A DNA stretch of 64,000 bases from Sphaerochaeta sp. GTDB lineage: Bacteria; Spirochaetota; Spirochaetia; Sphaerochaetales; Sphaerochaetaceae. Made by a program: the position numbers and the translations under genes. Numbering within the stretch: the first letter of the stretch is position 1; every line of letters begins with the position of its first letter. This document shows positions 46,307 to 55,669 of this stretch, one piece after another. Where the stretch lies: NCBI GenBank assembly GCA_022482495.1, contig JAKVPA010000002.1:62001-126000 (forward strand), in the 5' to 3' direction. A model generated the notes under the pieces. The model was not told the origin of the DNA and made no database searches. It was given only the letters and a program-made list of their open reading frames with translations.

Positions 46307-48817
46307 GTGGACGAACCTATCAAAGAAAACATCATCATCGCCGACGTATCCAAGGAGATGCGCACCTCGTATCTGAACTATGCCATGAGTGTCATCGTGG
46401 CCCGTGCGCTCCCTGACGTCCGCGACGGACTGAAACCGGTGCATCGCCGCATCCTGTACGACATGTACGAGATGGGGTTGCGTTCCACCGGTGGAAACAA
46501 AAAGAGCGCGCGTGTCGTAGGTGACGTTCTGGGAAAATACCATCCCCATGGGGATGCTTCGGTGTACGACGCACTGGTGCGTCTGGCACAGGACTTCTCT
46601 CTCCGCTACCCGGCCATCACGCCACAAGGAAACTTCGGTTCCATCGATGGCGATCCTCCGGCAGCCATGCGGTATACGGAATGCCGTATGAGCCGCATCG
46701 GCGAGAGCATGCTGGATGACATCCAGAAGGAAACGGTGGACTTCGGCCCGAACTACGATGACTCCCTGAAAGAGCCGTTGGTGCTTCCCGCCGCGTTCCC
46801 GTTCCTGTTGGCCAACGGTTCTTCCGGCATCGCTGTCGGTATGGCGACCAACATGCCTCCCCACAACCTGCAGGAGATCTGCGACGCCATCTGCGCGACG
46901 ATTGAGAACCCGAACATCACCCTGGATGAGCTGATGCACTCCATCAAAGGGCCGGATTTCCCCACGGGAGCCATCATTTGCGGTGTTCAGGGCATCAAGG
47001 ACGCTTTCTCCACCGGTCACGGGAAGATCGTCATCCGCAGCCGCTATGAAATTGAGACGCACGAGCACGGGCACGACGACATCGTGTTCACCGAACTCCC
47101 CTATCAGGTCAACAAAGCCGACCTGGTCAAGAAGATTGATGACCTGCGTAAGGACGGCGTCATCCCGTCCATCGCCGCGGTGCGTGATGAGTCGGACCGC
47201 AAAGGCATCCGGGTCGTCGTCGAGCTGAAGAGCGGAGCCGCTCCGCGGGTTACGCTGAACCAGTTGTTCCTCCGCACCCAGCTGCAGAGCAACTTCAACG
47301 TGAACAACCTGGCGCTGGTCGATGGCAGGCCGGTCACCCTCTCCCTCCGGCAGATGCTGGGATGCTACATCAAGCATCGTGAGGAAGTGGTCACCCGTCG
47401 GACCCGTTTCGACCTTCGCAAGGCGCAGGAACGCGCCCACATCCTGGAAGGCCTGAAGAAAGGGCTGGAGAACATCGACCTGGTGGTGAAGATCATCAAG
47501 GAGTCCCAGGACAATGACGCCGCCTGCCAGCATTTGATCGCCCAGCTGGGCATCGATATGATTCAGGCCCAGGCGATCATCGACATGAAGCTTGGACGTC
47601 TTTCCCATCTGGAGACGGACAAGATCATGGCGGAACTGGCCGACCTGGAACAGAAGATCGCCTACTACAAGGATATCCTCTCCGATGAGAAGAAGATTCT
47701 CGGCGTGGTGGAGAGTGAGACGCGGGCGCTTCCCGCCCAGCTCGCCCCCCGTGACCGCCGCAGAACGGAGATACTCCCGCAGGAGATCGGGGACGCCAAG
47801 GACGAGGACTTCATCAAGAAAGAGGATGTGGTCGTTTTGATCAGCAACAAAGGATTCGCCAAGCGGATCCCGGCGGAAGAATACCGCGCCCAGGCTCGCG
47901 CCGGAAAAGGAACGCGGACTGCCAAGCTGCAGGACGAGGATTTCGTCGAGCACATGTTCGTCGCTTCCAGCCACGACTATGTGCTGTACGTGACCAATCT
48001 GGGCAAAGCGTACTACACCAAGGTGTACGAGATTCCTGAAGCGGGCAAATACGCCAAAGGCACCAGCATCAAGAACTTCCTGCAGATGGAAGGTGGGGAG
48101 AAGATCACCACCATCATTACGTTCTCCGAGTTCAGCGATGATGTCTATCTGATGATGGCCACCAAACATGGCGTGGTGAAGAAGGTCACGTTGTCCAACT
48201 TCGTCAACGCCAAGACCCGTGGCATTCGTGGCATCATCCTGGATGAAGGTGATGAGTTGTTGCAGACAGAGTTCGTATCGGCTGGCGACCAGGTGATGTT
48301 GATCACTCGTGGTGGGATCGGGTTGCGGTTCTCCGCCGATGAGGTACGCGCCATGGGCAGGGCGACGCACGGTGTGCGTGGCATCCGCCTCAGTGAAGGG
48401 GACGAAGTCGCCGGACTGCTCAAGGTCGATCCTTCCAAACGTATCCTGATGCTGACGGAAAACGGCCAGGGCAAACAGGTCGCCTATGACAACTTCATGT
48501 GCCACGGACGTGGAACGCATGGCCAGAAGATCTATCGCCTTGGCGACAAAGCGAACTTCATTGTCGGAGCGCTGTCCGTCAACGAAGAGAACGATGTCGT
48601 CTGCGTGACGATGCTTGGCCAGACGGTGCGTGTGCATGTCCGGGACATCTCCATCCAAGGCAGGAACGCCGCAGGCGTCAAAGTGGTCACGATGAAATTA
48701 GCCAAGGACCACGTTGTCGCCATCGCGGAAACCGCTCTGGACGAGGATGAGGAGACGGAAGTACCGGAACAGCCGGCAGAAACACCTCAGCCAGCAGAAA
48801 CGGATCCTGAAGCATAA
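46307..48817 (+). CDS. gyrA: DNA gyrase subunit A
   Basis: The 836-residue protein starts at GTG 46307 with AGGAAAGG upstream. The catalytic Tyr lies in AAMRYTECR (about Tyr 123). The quinolone-determining region reads [10 protein letters not shown], with Ala 84 at the position equal to E. coli Ser 83. The C-terminal beta-pinwheel carries a GyrA-box-like GKGTRTAK (about 532), favouring gyrase over topoisomerase IV. The acidic, Pro/Glu-rich tail (about 800-836) is typical of regulatory C-tails. A strong terminator follows. Confidence 0.97.
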   Translation: MDEPIKENIIIADVSKEMRTSYLNYAMSVIVARALPDVRDGLKPVHRRILYDMYEMGLRSTGGNKKSARVVGDVLGKYHPHGDASVYDALVRLAQDFSLRYPAITPQGNFGSIDGDPPAAMRYTECRMSRIGESMLDDIQKETVDFGPNYDDSLKEPLVLPAAFPFLLANGSSGIAVGMATNMPPHNLQEICDAICATIENPNITLDELMHSIKGPDFPTGAIICGVQGIKDAFSTGHGKIVIRSRYEIETHEHGHDDIVFTELPYQVNKADLVKKIDDLRKDGVIPSIAAVRDESDRKGIRVVVELKSGAAPRVTLNQLFLRTQLQSNFNVNNLALVDGRPVTLSLRQMLGCYIKHREEVVTRRTRFDLRKAQERAHILEGLKKGLENIDLVVKIIKESQDNDAACQHLIAQLGIDMIQAQAIIDMKLGRLSHLETDKIMAELADLEQKIAYYKDILSDEKKILGVVESETRALPAQLAPRDRRRTEILPQEIGDAKDEDFIKKEDVVVLISNKGFAKRIPAEEYRAQARAGKGTRTAKLQDEDFVEHMFVASSHDYVLYVTNLGKAYYTKVYEIPEAGKYAKGTSIKNFLQMEGGEKITTIITFSEFSDDVYLMMATKHGVVKKVTLSNFVNAKTRGIRGIILDEGDELLQTEFVSAGDQVMLITRGGIGLRFSADEVRAMGRATHGVRGIRLSEGDEVAGLLKVDPSKRILMLTENGQGKQVAYDNFMCHGRGTHGQKIYRLGDKANFIVGALSVNEENDVVCVTMLGQTVRVHVRDISIQGRNAAGVKVVTMKLAKDHVVAIAETALDEDEETEVPEQPAETPQPAETDPEA

Positions 48818-48844
48818 ATAGATAACATCTGTTTACTGTTTTGC

Positions 48845-48878
48845 GGGGTTGCCGATTGCTTGGCAACCCCTCTTTTTT
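48845..48878 (+). terminator. gyrA terminator
   Basis: GGGGTTGCC (48845-48853) pairs with GGCAACCCC (48862-48870), followed by TCTTTTTT. Confidence 0.9.
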
Positions 48879-48950
48879 ACCCCAAAAAGGCTCAGAAAAA
48901 CATCAAAATTTTCACACGATTTTGTATTGTTTAATAGAAACATCTCCTTA

Positions 48951-48986
48951 AAAACCTGCATTTGGCGCGCTGAAATGCAGGTTTTT
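48951..48986 (+). terminator. second hairpin-T-run element
   Basis: AACCTGCATTT (48953-48963) pairs with AAATGCAGGTT (48973-48983), followed by TTT. The A-run on the other side makes it usable in both directions. It lies about 80 bases beyond the gyrA terminator, with a possible promoter-like TTTTCA/TAATAG pair between, so it may end a very short RNA. Confidence 0.6.
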
Positions 48987-49215
48987 GGCAAAAGAAATAA
49001 TCCTTGAGAAACAACCCTGCAAAACCAACCAGGAGAAGAAAAGACAGAAACACGCACCCTTTGCGTACGACCAATGCCAATGATCTGAACAGGTGCTATG
49101 GTGAAGAAACAAAAAGAAGAAAAGGAAAACCTTGGGGTTGATCTTGCACGAGAATGAAGTATGCAAGAGCAATGGAGAACGGATAGCGATGATAGGTGAA
49201 GTATTCTTCTTTTGC

Positions 49216-49533
49216 AGTTTCCCGTGAAACCTGCATCAAGACACCCAAAAGGAGAAAGGCGGCGGGATGTCTGCCTTTTTGATCAGGGTGAAGGTTTCTT
49301 TGTTTGTTGTGTTGGAGGGAATGGGGCGTGATGTTTCACGTGAAACACGTTGGAGGCATAAGAAAACGTATGTAAAGGGTAGGTACTCGCAGGAGTGATG
49401 ATGATAGTTCCGTACAATCGGAAAGGATATAGGACCGTTTCACGTGAAACGCAGCGTACACGCTCTGAGCTTGGATGGTGTATGAGGTTTCACGTGAAAC
49501 AAAAAAACGTTCCACGATGTTTCACGTGGAACG
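49216..49533. other. parS centromere cluster in the gyrA-nfu intergenic region
   Basis: The gap 48818-49561 has no convincing gene. It contains TGTTTCACGTGAAACA (49332-49347), a perfect match to the bacterial parS consensus, plus CGTTTCACGTGAAACG (49436-49451), GGTTTCACGTGAAACA (49486-49501), TGTTTCACGTGGAACG (49518-49533) and a degenerate copy AGTTTCCCGTGAAACC (49216-49231). parA and parB lie just downstream. The stretch 49085-49270 is purine-rich without other structure that I can name. Confidence 0.92.
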
Positions 49534-49561
49534 TTCCTGAACTTGTAAGGGGCAAGATCAC

Positions 49562-49813
49562 TTACATGTCAAATGTATTATCAATGACAATTCCCTTGTC
49601 GACGGTGTTGCGGAGGTACCGCTCAACACCACTCTTCAAGGTCATTTCGCTCATTGGACAACCTGCGCAGGCCCCGATCAGGCGAACCTGTACGTTTTTG
49701 CCATCCATTTTTATGAACTCGATATCGCCTCCGTCATTCTGGAGTGACGGTCTGATCGCTTCAATCGCCTCTTTGACTTTCTGCTCAAGGGCAGAGACTT
49801 TTTGTTCGTCCAT
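49562..49813 (-). CDS. nfu: NifU-like iron-sulfur scaffold/carrier (Nfu domain)
   Basis: The 83-residue protein is a single NifU C-terminal domain: IRPSLQNDGGDIEFI (about 20-34) and the CxxC motif GACAGCPMSEMTLKSGVE (about 46-63) that binds a 4Fe-4S cluster for delivery to client proteins. The ATG at 49813 has AGGAAG upstream; a longer frame to 49885 is unsupported. It is divergent from parA. No isc or suf genes are nearby. Confidence 0.9.
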   Translation of the reverse strand: MDEQKVSALEQKVKEAIEAIRPSLQNDGGDIEFIKMDGKNVQVRLIGACAGCPMSEMTLKSGVERYLRNTVDKGIVIDNTFDM

Positions 49814-49878
49814 GTCTTCCTCCGACACTAGCAATGTACTATAGGGAAGACGAAGGGTCAAGGTTGCGGGGAAATCCG

Positions 49879-49907
49879 GTGACATTTCCCGGGGAATCCC
49901 CTATGAT
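49879..49907 (+). promoter_or_regulatory. parA promoter
   Basis: GTGACA (49879-49884), 17 bases, TATGAT (49902-49907). The ATG at 49915 is 8 bases after the -10. The spacer contains the palindromic TTCCCGGGGAA. Confidence 0.65.
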
Positions 49908-49914
49908 AGAATCT

Positions 49915-50694
49915 ATGAAAGCAACGAAAGCGATATTCCTGAATCAGAAAGGTGGCGTCGGAAAGACAACCACCGCAGTGAATCTTGGCTCGGCGTTGGC
50001 AAAAAAGGGGTTTCGGGTTTTGTTGGTTGATTTGGATGCCCAAGGAAACCTGACCAGCTCCGTGTCTGCGGATCCACGTTTGCCGGGAACGTATGAAGTG
50101 TTGGCGGAAGAAGCAAATGCTGTGGATGTCTGCCAACGGACACCGGTGAACAATCTGTTCGTCATGGCAAGCAACATCAACATGGCTGGCCTGAATGTCG
50201 AACTGGTGAACCAGGAAGAACGGGAATTCTTCATGAAGCGGACGTTTACCGGGCTTGATGACCAGTATGATTACATCTTTGTCGACTGTCCTCCTTCGTT
50301 GGGATTGGTGACGGTGAATGCCATGGCCTGGACGGAGTATGTGATCATCCCGATGCAGTGCGAGTATTTCGCCATGGAAGGGCTCAACCTGTTGATGCGG
50401 ACCATCACCAACGTGAAGAAAGCGGTAAATCCTTCCATCAAAATCCTGGGGATCGTCTTCACAATGTACAACAAGCGGCAACGTCTTGCCAATGATGTGA
50501 TTGAGGATGTCTCTTCTTTCTTCAGTGACCTCGTGTTCAAGACGATCATTCCGCGAAATGTACGCCTGTCTGAAGCCCCATCCCATGGACTTCCGGTAAA
50601 TGCCTATGATGCAAGCAGTTCAGGATCAAAGGCATATGATGCTCTCGCAGAGGAGGTGATGAAACGTGTCGCTCAAGCAAATGAACACGCCTAA
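49915..50694 (+). CDS. parA: chromosome partitioning ATPase ParA/Soj
   Basis: The 259-residue protein has the deviant Walker A NQKGGVGKTTTAVNLG (about 8-23), DLDAQGNLTSS (about 40), Walker B YDYIFVDCPPSLGLVT (about 118) and the C-terminal IPRNVRLSEAPSHG (about 215). It segregates origins by interacting with ParB bound to parS. I use the ATG at 49915 because the promoter places the transcription start there; the ATG at 49903 lies within the -10. It is coupled to parB. Confidence 0.95.
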   Translation: MKATKAIFLNQKGGVGKTTTAVNLGSALAKKGFRVLLVDLDAQGNLTSSVSADPRLPGTYEVLAEEANAVDVCQRTPVNNLFVMASNINMAGLNVELVNQEEREFFMKRTFTGLDDQYDYIFVDCPPSLGLVTVNAMAWTEYVIIPMQCEYFAMEGLNLLMRTITNVKKAVNPSIKILGIVFTMYNKRQRLANDVIEDVSSFFSDLVFKTIIPRNVRLSEAPSHGLPVNAYDASSSGSKAYDALAEEVMKRVAQANEHA

Positions 50695-51622
50695 GAAGCA
50701 TGGATTAGGGAAAGGAATTGAAAGCCTGTTGGATGATTACAGCTTCAATGCCGCGGTCGAAACGACGATAGGCGCTCCTGTGAAGGAAGCAGAACCGGAA
50801 GGGGAAAGGATCATCCAAGTTCCCGTTGCGCAGATCCGTCCCAATCCCAACCAACCGAGAAAAACATTTGATGAAGCTGCATTGAAGGACTTGGCTCTGT
50901 CCATCAAGAATCAAGGGGTGATCAGTCCGATCATCGTGGAGAAGATTTCTGAGACGGAATATTCCATCGTTGCGGGTGAACGGCGATACCGCGCGGCAAA
51001 GATCGCCGGGCTTACCACCGTACCGGTATTGGTGAAAACCTTATCGGATATCCAGCGGATGGAAGTATCGTTGATCGAGAACATCCAACGGCAAAACCTC
51101 AATCCTTTGGAAGAAGCAAAAGCGTATGCCTATCTGCTGAACGAAGCGGGCATCACCCAGGAAGAGCTTTCCCGGAGGGTGGGAAAGGATCGTACCACCA
51201 TCACGAACAGTCTCAGGTTGCTGCAATTGCCAGCCAACATGCAGGCTGACCTCTTGGCGGGGAAATTCAGCGCGGGACAGGCGCGGGCGATTCTTTCTGT
51301 GGTGAACCCCGCAGATCGTGACATCCTGTACCATACCGTACTGGAGAAAGAACTTTCCGTACGGGCGACGGAGCAGCTTGCCGCGGAGTTCAACAAAGGC
51401 AAGCGGGTCGCCTATCAGAAAAAGAAACGGGTCTCCAAGAGCCTGGCGAAATCCCCTGATGTCATTTCGGTGGAAGACAAGTTTCTCCACATAGTTGGCA
51501 CACGAGTTGAAGTACAGGGTTCGCTGGAGCGGGGGAAGATTGAGATACCGTACACCAGTTCAGAGGAATTGGAGCGGATCTATCAACTGTTCAAGCCGGA
51601 CGACGAATTGTTCGACGTATAA
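50666..51622 (+). CDS. parB: chromosome partitioning protein ParB/Spo0J
   Basis: The 318-residue protein has GLGKGIESLL at the N-terminus, the CTPase/ParB core QIRPNPNQPRKTFDE (about 57-71), GERRYRAAK (about 104-112, GxRRxxA motif), SLIENIQRQNLNPLEEA and the HTH LSRRVGKDRTTITNSLRLL (about 170). It binds the parS sites and spreads as a CTP-dependent clamp. The start is GTG at 50666; AGGAGGTGA (50651-50659), a perfect Shine-Dalgarno inside the parA coding end, lies 6 bases upstream. Confidence 0.96.
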   Translation: MSLKQMNTPKKHGLGKGIESLLDDYSFNAAVETTIGAPVKEAEPEGERIIQVPVAQIRPNPNQPRKTFDEAALKDLALSIKNQGVISPIIVEKISETEYSIVAGERRYRAAKIAGLTTVPVLVKTLSDIQRMEVSLIENIQRQNLNPLEEAKAYAYLLNEAGITQEELSRRVGKDRTTITNSLRLLQLPANMQADLLAGKFSAGQARAILSVVNPADRDILYHTVLEKELSVRATEQLAAEFNKGKRVAYQKKKRVSKSLAKSPDVISVEDKFLHIVGTRVEVQGSLERGKIEIPYTSSEELERIYQLFKPDDELFDV

Positions 51623-51631
51623 GGAGTTAGT

Positions 51632-52579
51632 ATGGATACCACACAGCTTGCAGATGGCCTGTATGCCATCATGCATACCGATAAGGGGGACATTACCCTG
51701 GCACTTGAATACCGGAAAGTCCCGATGACCGTCGCAAATTTCGTCGGACTCGCCGAAGGTTCGTTGAACCTGAGGAATCCCGGCAAGCCGTTTTATGACG
51801 GTCTGACGTTTCACCGGGTGATTAAGGATTTCATGATCCAAGGTGGATGCCCCATCGGCAACGGTACCGGTGGACCGGGATATACGTTCCCGGATGAGTT
51901 TGACATTTCGTTGAAGCACGACCGTCCCGGCATCCTTTCCATGGCCAATGCCGGTCCCCGGACCAACGGAAGCCAGTTCTTCATCACCCACGTCCCCACA
52001 CCATGGCTGGATGGCAAGCACGCCATCTTCGGTCATGTGGTGGAAGGACAGGATGTGGTGAACGCCATCGCCCAGGGGGACAAAATCCAAAAGGTGGACG
52101 TGATCCGAGTGGGAGAAGACGCAAAGAAATTTGTGGTTTCACGTGAAACCTTTGGAAAACTGCTCCAGGAAAAGGAAGCAGAAGACGTAAAGAAGGAAGC
52201 GGAGGAACAGGCGAAGATCAATGGGGAGATCAAGAACCGCTGGCCGGAAGCGGTTACCACCAAATCCGGACTGCGCTACGTGGTGGTAAAACCGGGTGAC
52301 GGGAAAAAGCATCCCAAATGGGGACAGGCGGTCACCGTACATTACACCGGTTCGTTGATGAACGGAAAGATCTTTGACAGTTCCGTAAATCGTGGCCCGG
52401 TGACCTTCACCATCGGGGAGGTGATTGAAGGTTGGAATGAAGGATTGCAGTTGATGAGCAAAGGCGAGAAGGTGACGATGATCATCCCGCCGGAACTCGG
52501 CTACGGAACCCAAGGGTATCCTGGTGTGATTCCACCCAATTCCTATTTGGTGTTTGATGTTGAGCTGATAAGTTTCTAA
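51632..52579 (+). CDS. cyclophilin-FKBP fusion peptidyl-prolyl isomerase (dual-family immunophilin)
   Basis: The 315-residue protein joins two unrelated prolyl isomerase domains. Residues 1-165 are a cyclophilin ([42 protein letters not shown] split around 105-135). Residues about 215-315 are an FKBP ([47 protein letters not shown] around 260-290, VFDVELISF). A charged helical linker rich in Lys and Glu (about 170-210) connects them. No signal peptide is seen, so it is likely a cytosolic folding helper. This architecture has been described as CFBP in Treponema and Flavobacterium. A parS site lies in the linker codons. Confidence 0.93.
   Translation: MDTTQLADGLYAIMHTDKGDITLALEYRKVPMTVANFVGLAEGSLNLRNPGKPFYDGLTFHRVIKDFMIQGGCPIGNGTGGPGYTFPDEFDISLKHDRPGILSMANAGPRTNGSQFFITHVPTPWLDGKHAIFGHVVEGQDVVNAIAQGDKIQKVDVIRVGEDAKKFVVSRETFGKLLQEKEAEDVKKEAEEQAKINGEIKNRWPEAVTTKSGLRYVVVKPGDGKKHPKWGQAVTVHYTGSLMNGKIFDSSVNRGPVTFTIGEVIEGWNEGLQLMSKGEKVTMIIPPELGYGTQGYPGVIPPNSYLVFDVELISF
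52135..52150. other. parS site inside the immunophilin coding region
   Basis: GGTTTCACGTGAAACC is a perfect 16-base palindrome with the parS core. It encodes part of V-V-S-R-E-T at the start of the linker (codons 168-173). Confidence 0.85.
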
Positions 52580-52604
52580 TTACTTGTATATAAAGGAGAT
52601 ATAC

Positions 52605-53966
52605 GTGAAAGGAAAAGCAATCCAATATGTTTGCAGCCAATGCGGGCATGTGGAGACCAAATGGCTGGGACGCTGCCCGGAGTGCGGCGGCTGGAACACC
52701 TTCGAGGAAGAAGCGGTGACCACTTCGGCGGACATGACCAAAAGCGTCGTGCTCTCCGATGGCGGAAAAGCGGTTCCCTTGAAGGATGTCCAGGTGGAAC
52801 CCGGCTATCGCTTTTCCACCGGTATCTCCGAGCTTGACCGTGTGCTGGGCGGTGGGGTGATGAAAGGTTCCTCCGTGTTGATCGGAGGAGAACCAGGCAT
52901 CGGTAAATCCACCCTGATGCTCCAGATGGCCTCCCTGTGCATCAGGGACCGCAGCATCCTGTATGTATCCGGTGAGGAGTCACCCGGCCAGGTGAAGCTT
53001 CGTGGAGAGCGCCTGGGGCTTGATGTGGACCGGATTTCCATCTTCTGTGACACACGGGTGGAAGCCATCAGCGAGGTGTTGGAAGAGACCAAACCTCAGA
53101 TGGTGATCATCGATTCCCTGCAGACGTTGGTCTCCGCCGAGGTCCCTTCACCGGCGGGTTCGGTCAACCAGATTCGGGCAACCAGTACGGCGTTGGTAGG
53201 CATGACCAAGCGGCTCGGCATCTCGCTGTTTTTGATCGGGCACATCACCAAGGAAGGCATTCTTGCCGGTCCGAAGGTGATCGAGCACCTGGTGGATACC
53301 GTGCTTTCGTTCGAACAGAGCGGATCGGGAGTGAGGATCATCCGGGCGCTGAAGAACCGCTTCGGTTCGGTGGATGAGTTGGGGATCTTCACCATGGGGG
53401 AGAAAGGGCTGGAACCGGTTAGGGATCCTTCGTTGTTTTTCATCAGCCAACGGGCGGGCAACGTGACGCCTCCGGGCATCGCCTACACTGCCGTCACCGA
53501 AGGGAGCCGAACGTTCATCGTGGAGATCCAGGCGCTGACCGTCTCGACGAAGAGCGGGTACAGCAGGGTCTATTCGGACCGCATTGATTCGGCCCGGGTG
53601 CTGCGGGTCAGCGCAATCCTGGAGCGCCATGCAGGCTTGGCGTTGGGGGAGCAGGACATCTACGTGAATGTCGGAGGCGGGGTGAAGCTCAACGAAGTGG
53701 CCATCGAGCTGCCGCTGGCCCTGGCCTTGTGGTCGGCGTACCGCGGGGTGGCGCTACCGGGTCGGCTCGTGTCCTTCGGGGAGCTTTCCCTGGCGGGGGA
53801 AGTCCGGCCTGTCGGATTCTCCGACAAACGGATCAAGGCGGCGGTGGAGATGGGCTTTACCCGCCTGATGGTCCCCAAAGGGACAAAATCAGGAAAACTT
53901 ACCAATGTGTCCATCGTGGAGACCATCAAGGAAGCGATCGCCTGCTCTGTCTTGATAATTCATTGA
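52605..53966 (+). CDS. radA: DNA repair protein RadA/Sms
   Basis: The 453-residue protein has an N-terminal C4 zinc finger (CSQCGHVETKWLGRCPECGGW, first and last cysteines near residues 9 and 27), a RecA-like ATPase with Walker A GEPGIGKST (about 94), VSGEESPGQVKLRGERL and the RadA-specific KNRFG (about 250), and a Lon-like C-terminal domain (VNVGGGVKLNE, AEVR-like LAGEVRPV). RadA drives branch migration of recombination intermediates. The start is GTG at 52605 with AAGGAG 6 bases upstream; an upstream ATG in the intergenic region is rejected. Confidence 0.95.
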   Translation: MKGKAIQYVCSQCGHVETKWLGRCPECGGWNTFEEEAVTTSADMTKSVVLSDGGKAVPLKDVQVEPGYRFSTGISELDRVLGGGVMKGSSVLIGGEPGIGKSTLMLQMASLCIRDRSILYVSGEESPGQVKLRGERLGLDVDRISIFCDTRVEAISEVLEETKPQMVIIDSLQTLVSAEVPSPAGSVNQIRATSTALVGMTKRLGISLFLIGHITKEGILAGPKVIEHLVDTVLSFEQSGSGVRIIRALKNRFGSVDELGIFTMGEKGLEPVRDPSLFFISQRAGNVTPPGIAYTAVTEGSRTFIVEIQALTVSTKSGYSRVYSDRIDSARVLRVSAILERHAGLALGEQDIYVNVGGGVKLNEVAIELPLALALWSAYRGVALPGRLVSFGELSLAGEVRPVGFSDKRIKAAVEMGFTRLMVPKGTKSGKLTNVSIVETIKEAIACSVLIIH

Positions 53967-54009
53967 GAAAGAAGGACTTCTACTTTGTTAGGATTCCTTT
54001 GTAATCTAT

Positions 54010-55206
54010 CTAGGCCAACAGTTTGATCAACATGGGGAATCCGACGAACGTCCCGATGGTGCTGCCGATGGAACTCAGCAGGAATACCCAGAGGGCGTGC
54101 AGGATCCGGTTGGAATACCATTTGCGGAAGTGGGTGGCGTCCTCGTTGAGATCCTCGAAATCCTTCACTTTTGGCTTACGGAATTCCGCTTCCAGAATGC
54201 CGCTGATGATCCCCACTCCGATGGTCGGGTTCAGGCTGGTGAACGGGCGCGGCGGCCATGCTGCACAGGATGTTCAGCGGATGGGCCCAGGCGAGCAGGG
54301 AGAAGACTCCGGTAAAGATGGCGTTGACTTCCACCCAGTACAGGAACATCTGCACCCCTTTGTCCCAACCTGCGTTGACGAATCCCATGACGATCATCGC
54401 GATGATCGCCGCCGGGATGATGAAGCCGATGACCTTGCCCCACTTTGAGGAAGGCGGGACGGTGGTGATGTCGGACAGGTCGGAGCTCTGTCCGTGCTCG
54501 TCCAGCGCCTTGAGGTTCTTGATGATCCCTTCCTGATGACCTGCGCCGATGACGGCCACGATGTGGTTGCCTTGGCTCTGGTAGATGCGGGTGGCAAGGT
54601 ACCGGTCACGTTCGTCGATCAACACGCTTTTCACCTGGGGGAGTTCCTTGGCCATCTCCTGCATCATCGTCTGCATGGTGTCTCCCTGCTTGAGCTTCTC
54701 CAGTTCCTCCGGGAGAGACCTCTTCCTTGCTGAACACCGGCTCCGAGGAGGGATGCCATCAACTTGGCCTTGTTCCAGGGGGAGGAAAGCCTCCATGCGC
54801 GTTTGAAGGTGATCTGGATCTCCCGGTCGCAGAGGGTGAACGGAATGTTTTTCTCTTCGGCGATTTCAGCGGCGGAAAGAATCTCTTCGCCCGGGGCGCT
54901 GCCCGTCTCGTCCCCCATCCGTTTCTGATAACCGGCAAGGGCCATGTTGGCCAGCATCAAAAAACCTCGGTGTTCCTTGAATACCTTGCGGATATCGGTG
55001 TTTGACCAGTCCTGCTGCTCCGTCTTGCTTTTGTATCTGCCTTCATCCAGCTCCAGACAGATGCGGTCGGGCTGTTCCTGCTCGATCACCTGGCGGACTT
55101 CATCAACGCTTTCTTTTGAGACATGGGCCGTCCCCACCAGCGTGATGATCCTTCCATTGCTGAAGGTGATCCTGCGGGTTGTGCCACCGAGTTTTTCATC
55201 AATCAT
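54010..55206 (-). CDS. TraB/PrgY family membrane protein, interrupted by three frameshifts
   Basis: The N-terminal part shows the family start ITLVGTAHVSKESVDEV (about 20-36) and ELDEGRYKSK. The middle part (LPQVKSVLIDERDRYLATRI, VAVIGAGHQEGI) and the C-terminal membrane helices with APFTSLNPTIGVG follow in other frames. Three single-base insertions explain all the shifts. They are an extra C in GAGCCGGTG (near 54742), an extra C in CTCCCGGAG (near 54716) and an extra C in GCGCCCGTTC (near 54246). The restored protein is about 397 residues. TraB/PrgY proteins reduce peptide pheromone activity in enterococci; the role elsewhere is unknown. The promoter predicts a leaderless start. Confidence 0.85.
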
Positions 55207-55214
55207 ACGTATCG

Positions 55215-55243
55215 ATGATACGGAACTTCTTGGGGCTTGGCAA
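55215..55243 (-). promoter_or_regulatory. traB-family gene promoter
   Basis: Minus strand TTGCCA (55238-55243), 17 bases, TATCAT (55215-55220). The ATG begins 9 bases after the -10. Confidence 0.6.
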
Positions 55244-55252
55244 GGAGAAACC

Positions 55253-55669
55253 CTACGAGCGCCACAATGCCTGTACGGAAATGACCAGAGCGTTTTCTTT
55301 GATCAGACGGAGGTAAACCGGGTTGAGGGATCCTGAGGCCACATAGACGGACAGATTCCCTTCAATGCTCATCTCATCCGGCGTTTCCGGGAACTGGACG
55401 ATCTGGTAGTCTCCTGGCGTGATGGCCCAGTCATGGGCCCGTTCCTTGTCCGGGCGCATCTGCCTGTACGGAACGAAGCTCTTCGTCATCCGGTGGATTC
55501 TGAACCCGCAGTCGATCGGTTGGAGGGAATGATCCAGCACCAGGCATGCTTCCGATCCGGTTTCCTTGCTGTCCAGGAAATCCAGGACGGCAAGGTACGC
55601 CTTGGGAAGGTCGTGTTCTGAGAGCTGGATCCGGATATATGGAATTTGTTGGTACAAATGGAGTATCAT
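55253..55669 (-). CDS. conserved-looking protein of unknown function
   Basis: The 138-residue soluble protein starts MILHLYQQIPYIRIQLSEHD and contains EACLVLDHSLQPIDCGFRI, FVPYRQMRPDKERAHDWA and the tail SLNPVYLRLIKENALVISVQ. I recognise no family. There is no signal peptide or membrane helix. GGAGG abuts the ATG too closely for standard initiation, so the start is uncertain. The start region is the imperfect palindrome GGAGTATCATACCTCC (55659-55674), shared with the divergent metallopeptidase gene. Confidence 0.55.
   Translation of the reverse strand: MILHLYQQIPYIRIQLSEHDLPKAYLAVLDFLDSKETGSEACLVLDHSLQPIDCGFRIHRMTKSFVPYRQMRPDKERAHDWAITPGDYQIVQFPETPDEMSIEGNLSVYVASGSLNPVYLRLIKENALVISVQALWRS

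Noticed and set aside
49093-49155. Short purine-rich reading frame in the parS region
   Set aside because: Only about 19 codons, no ribosome-binding site and no family resemblance.
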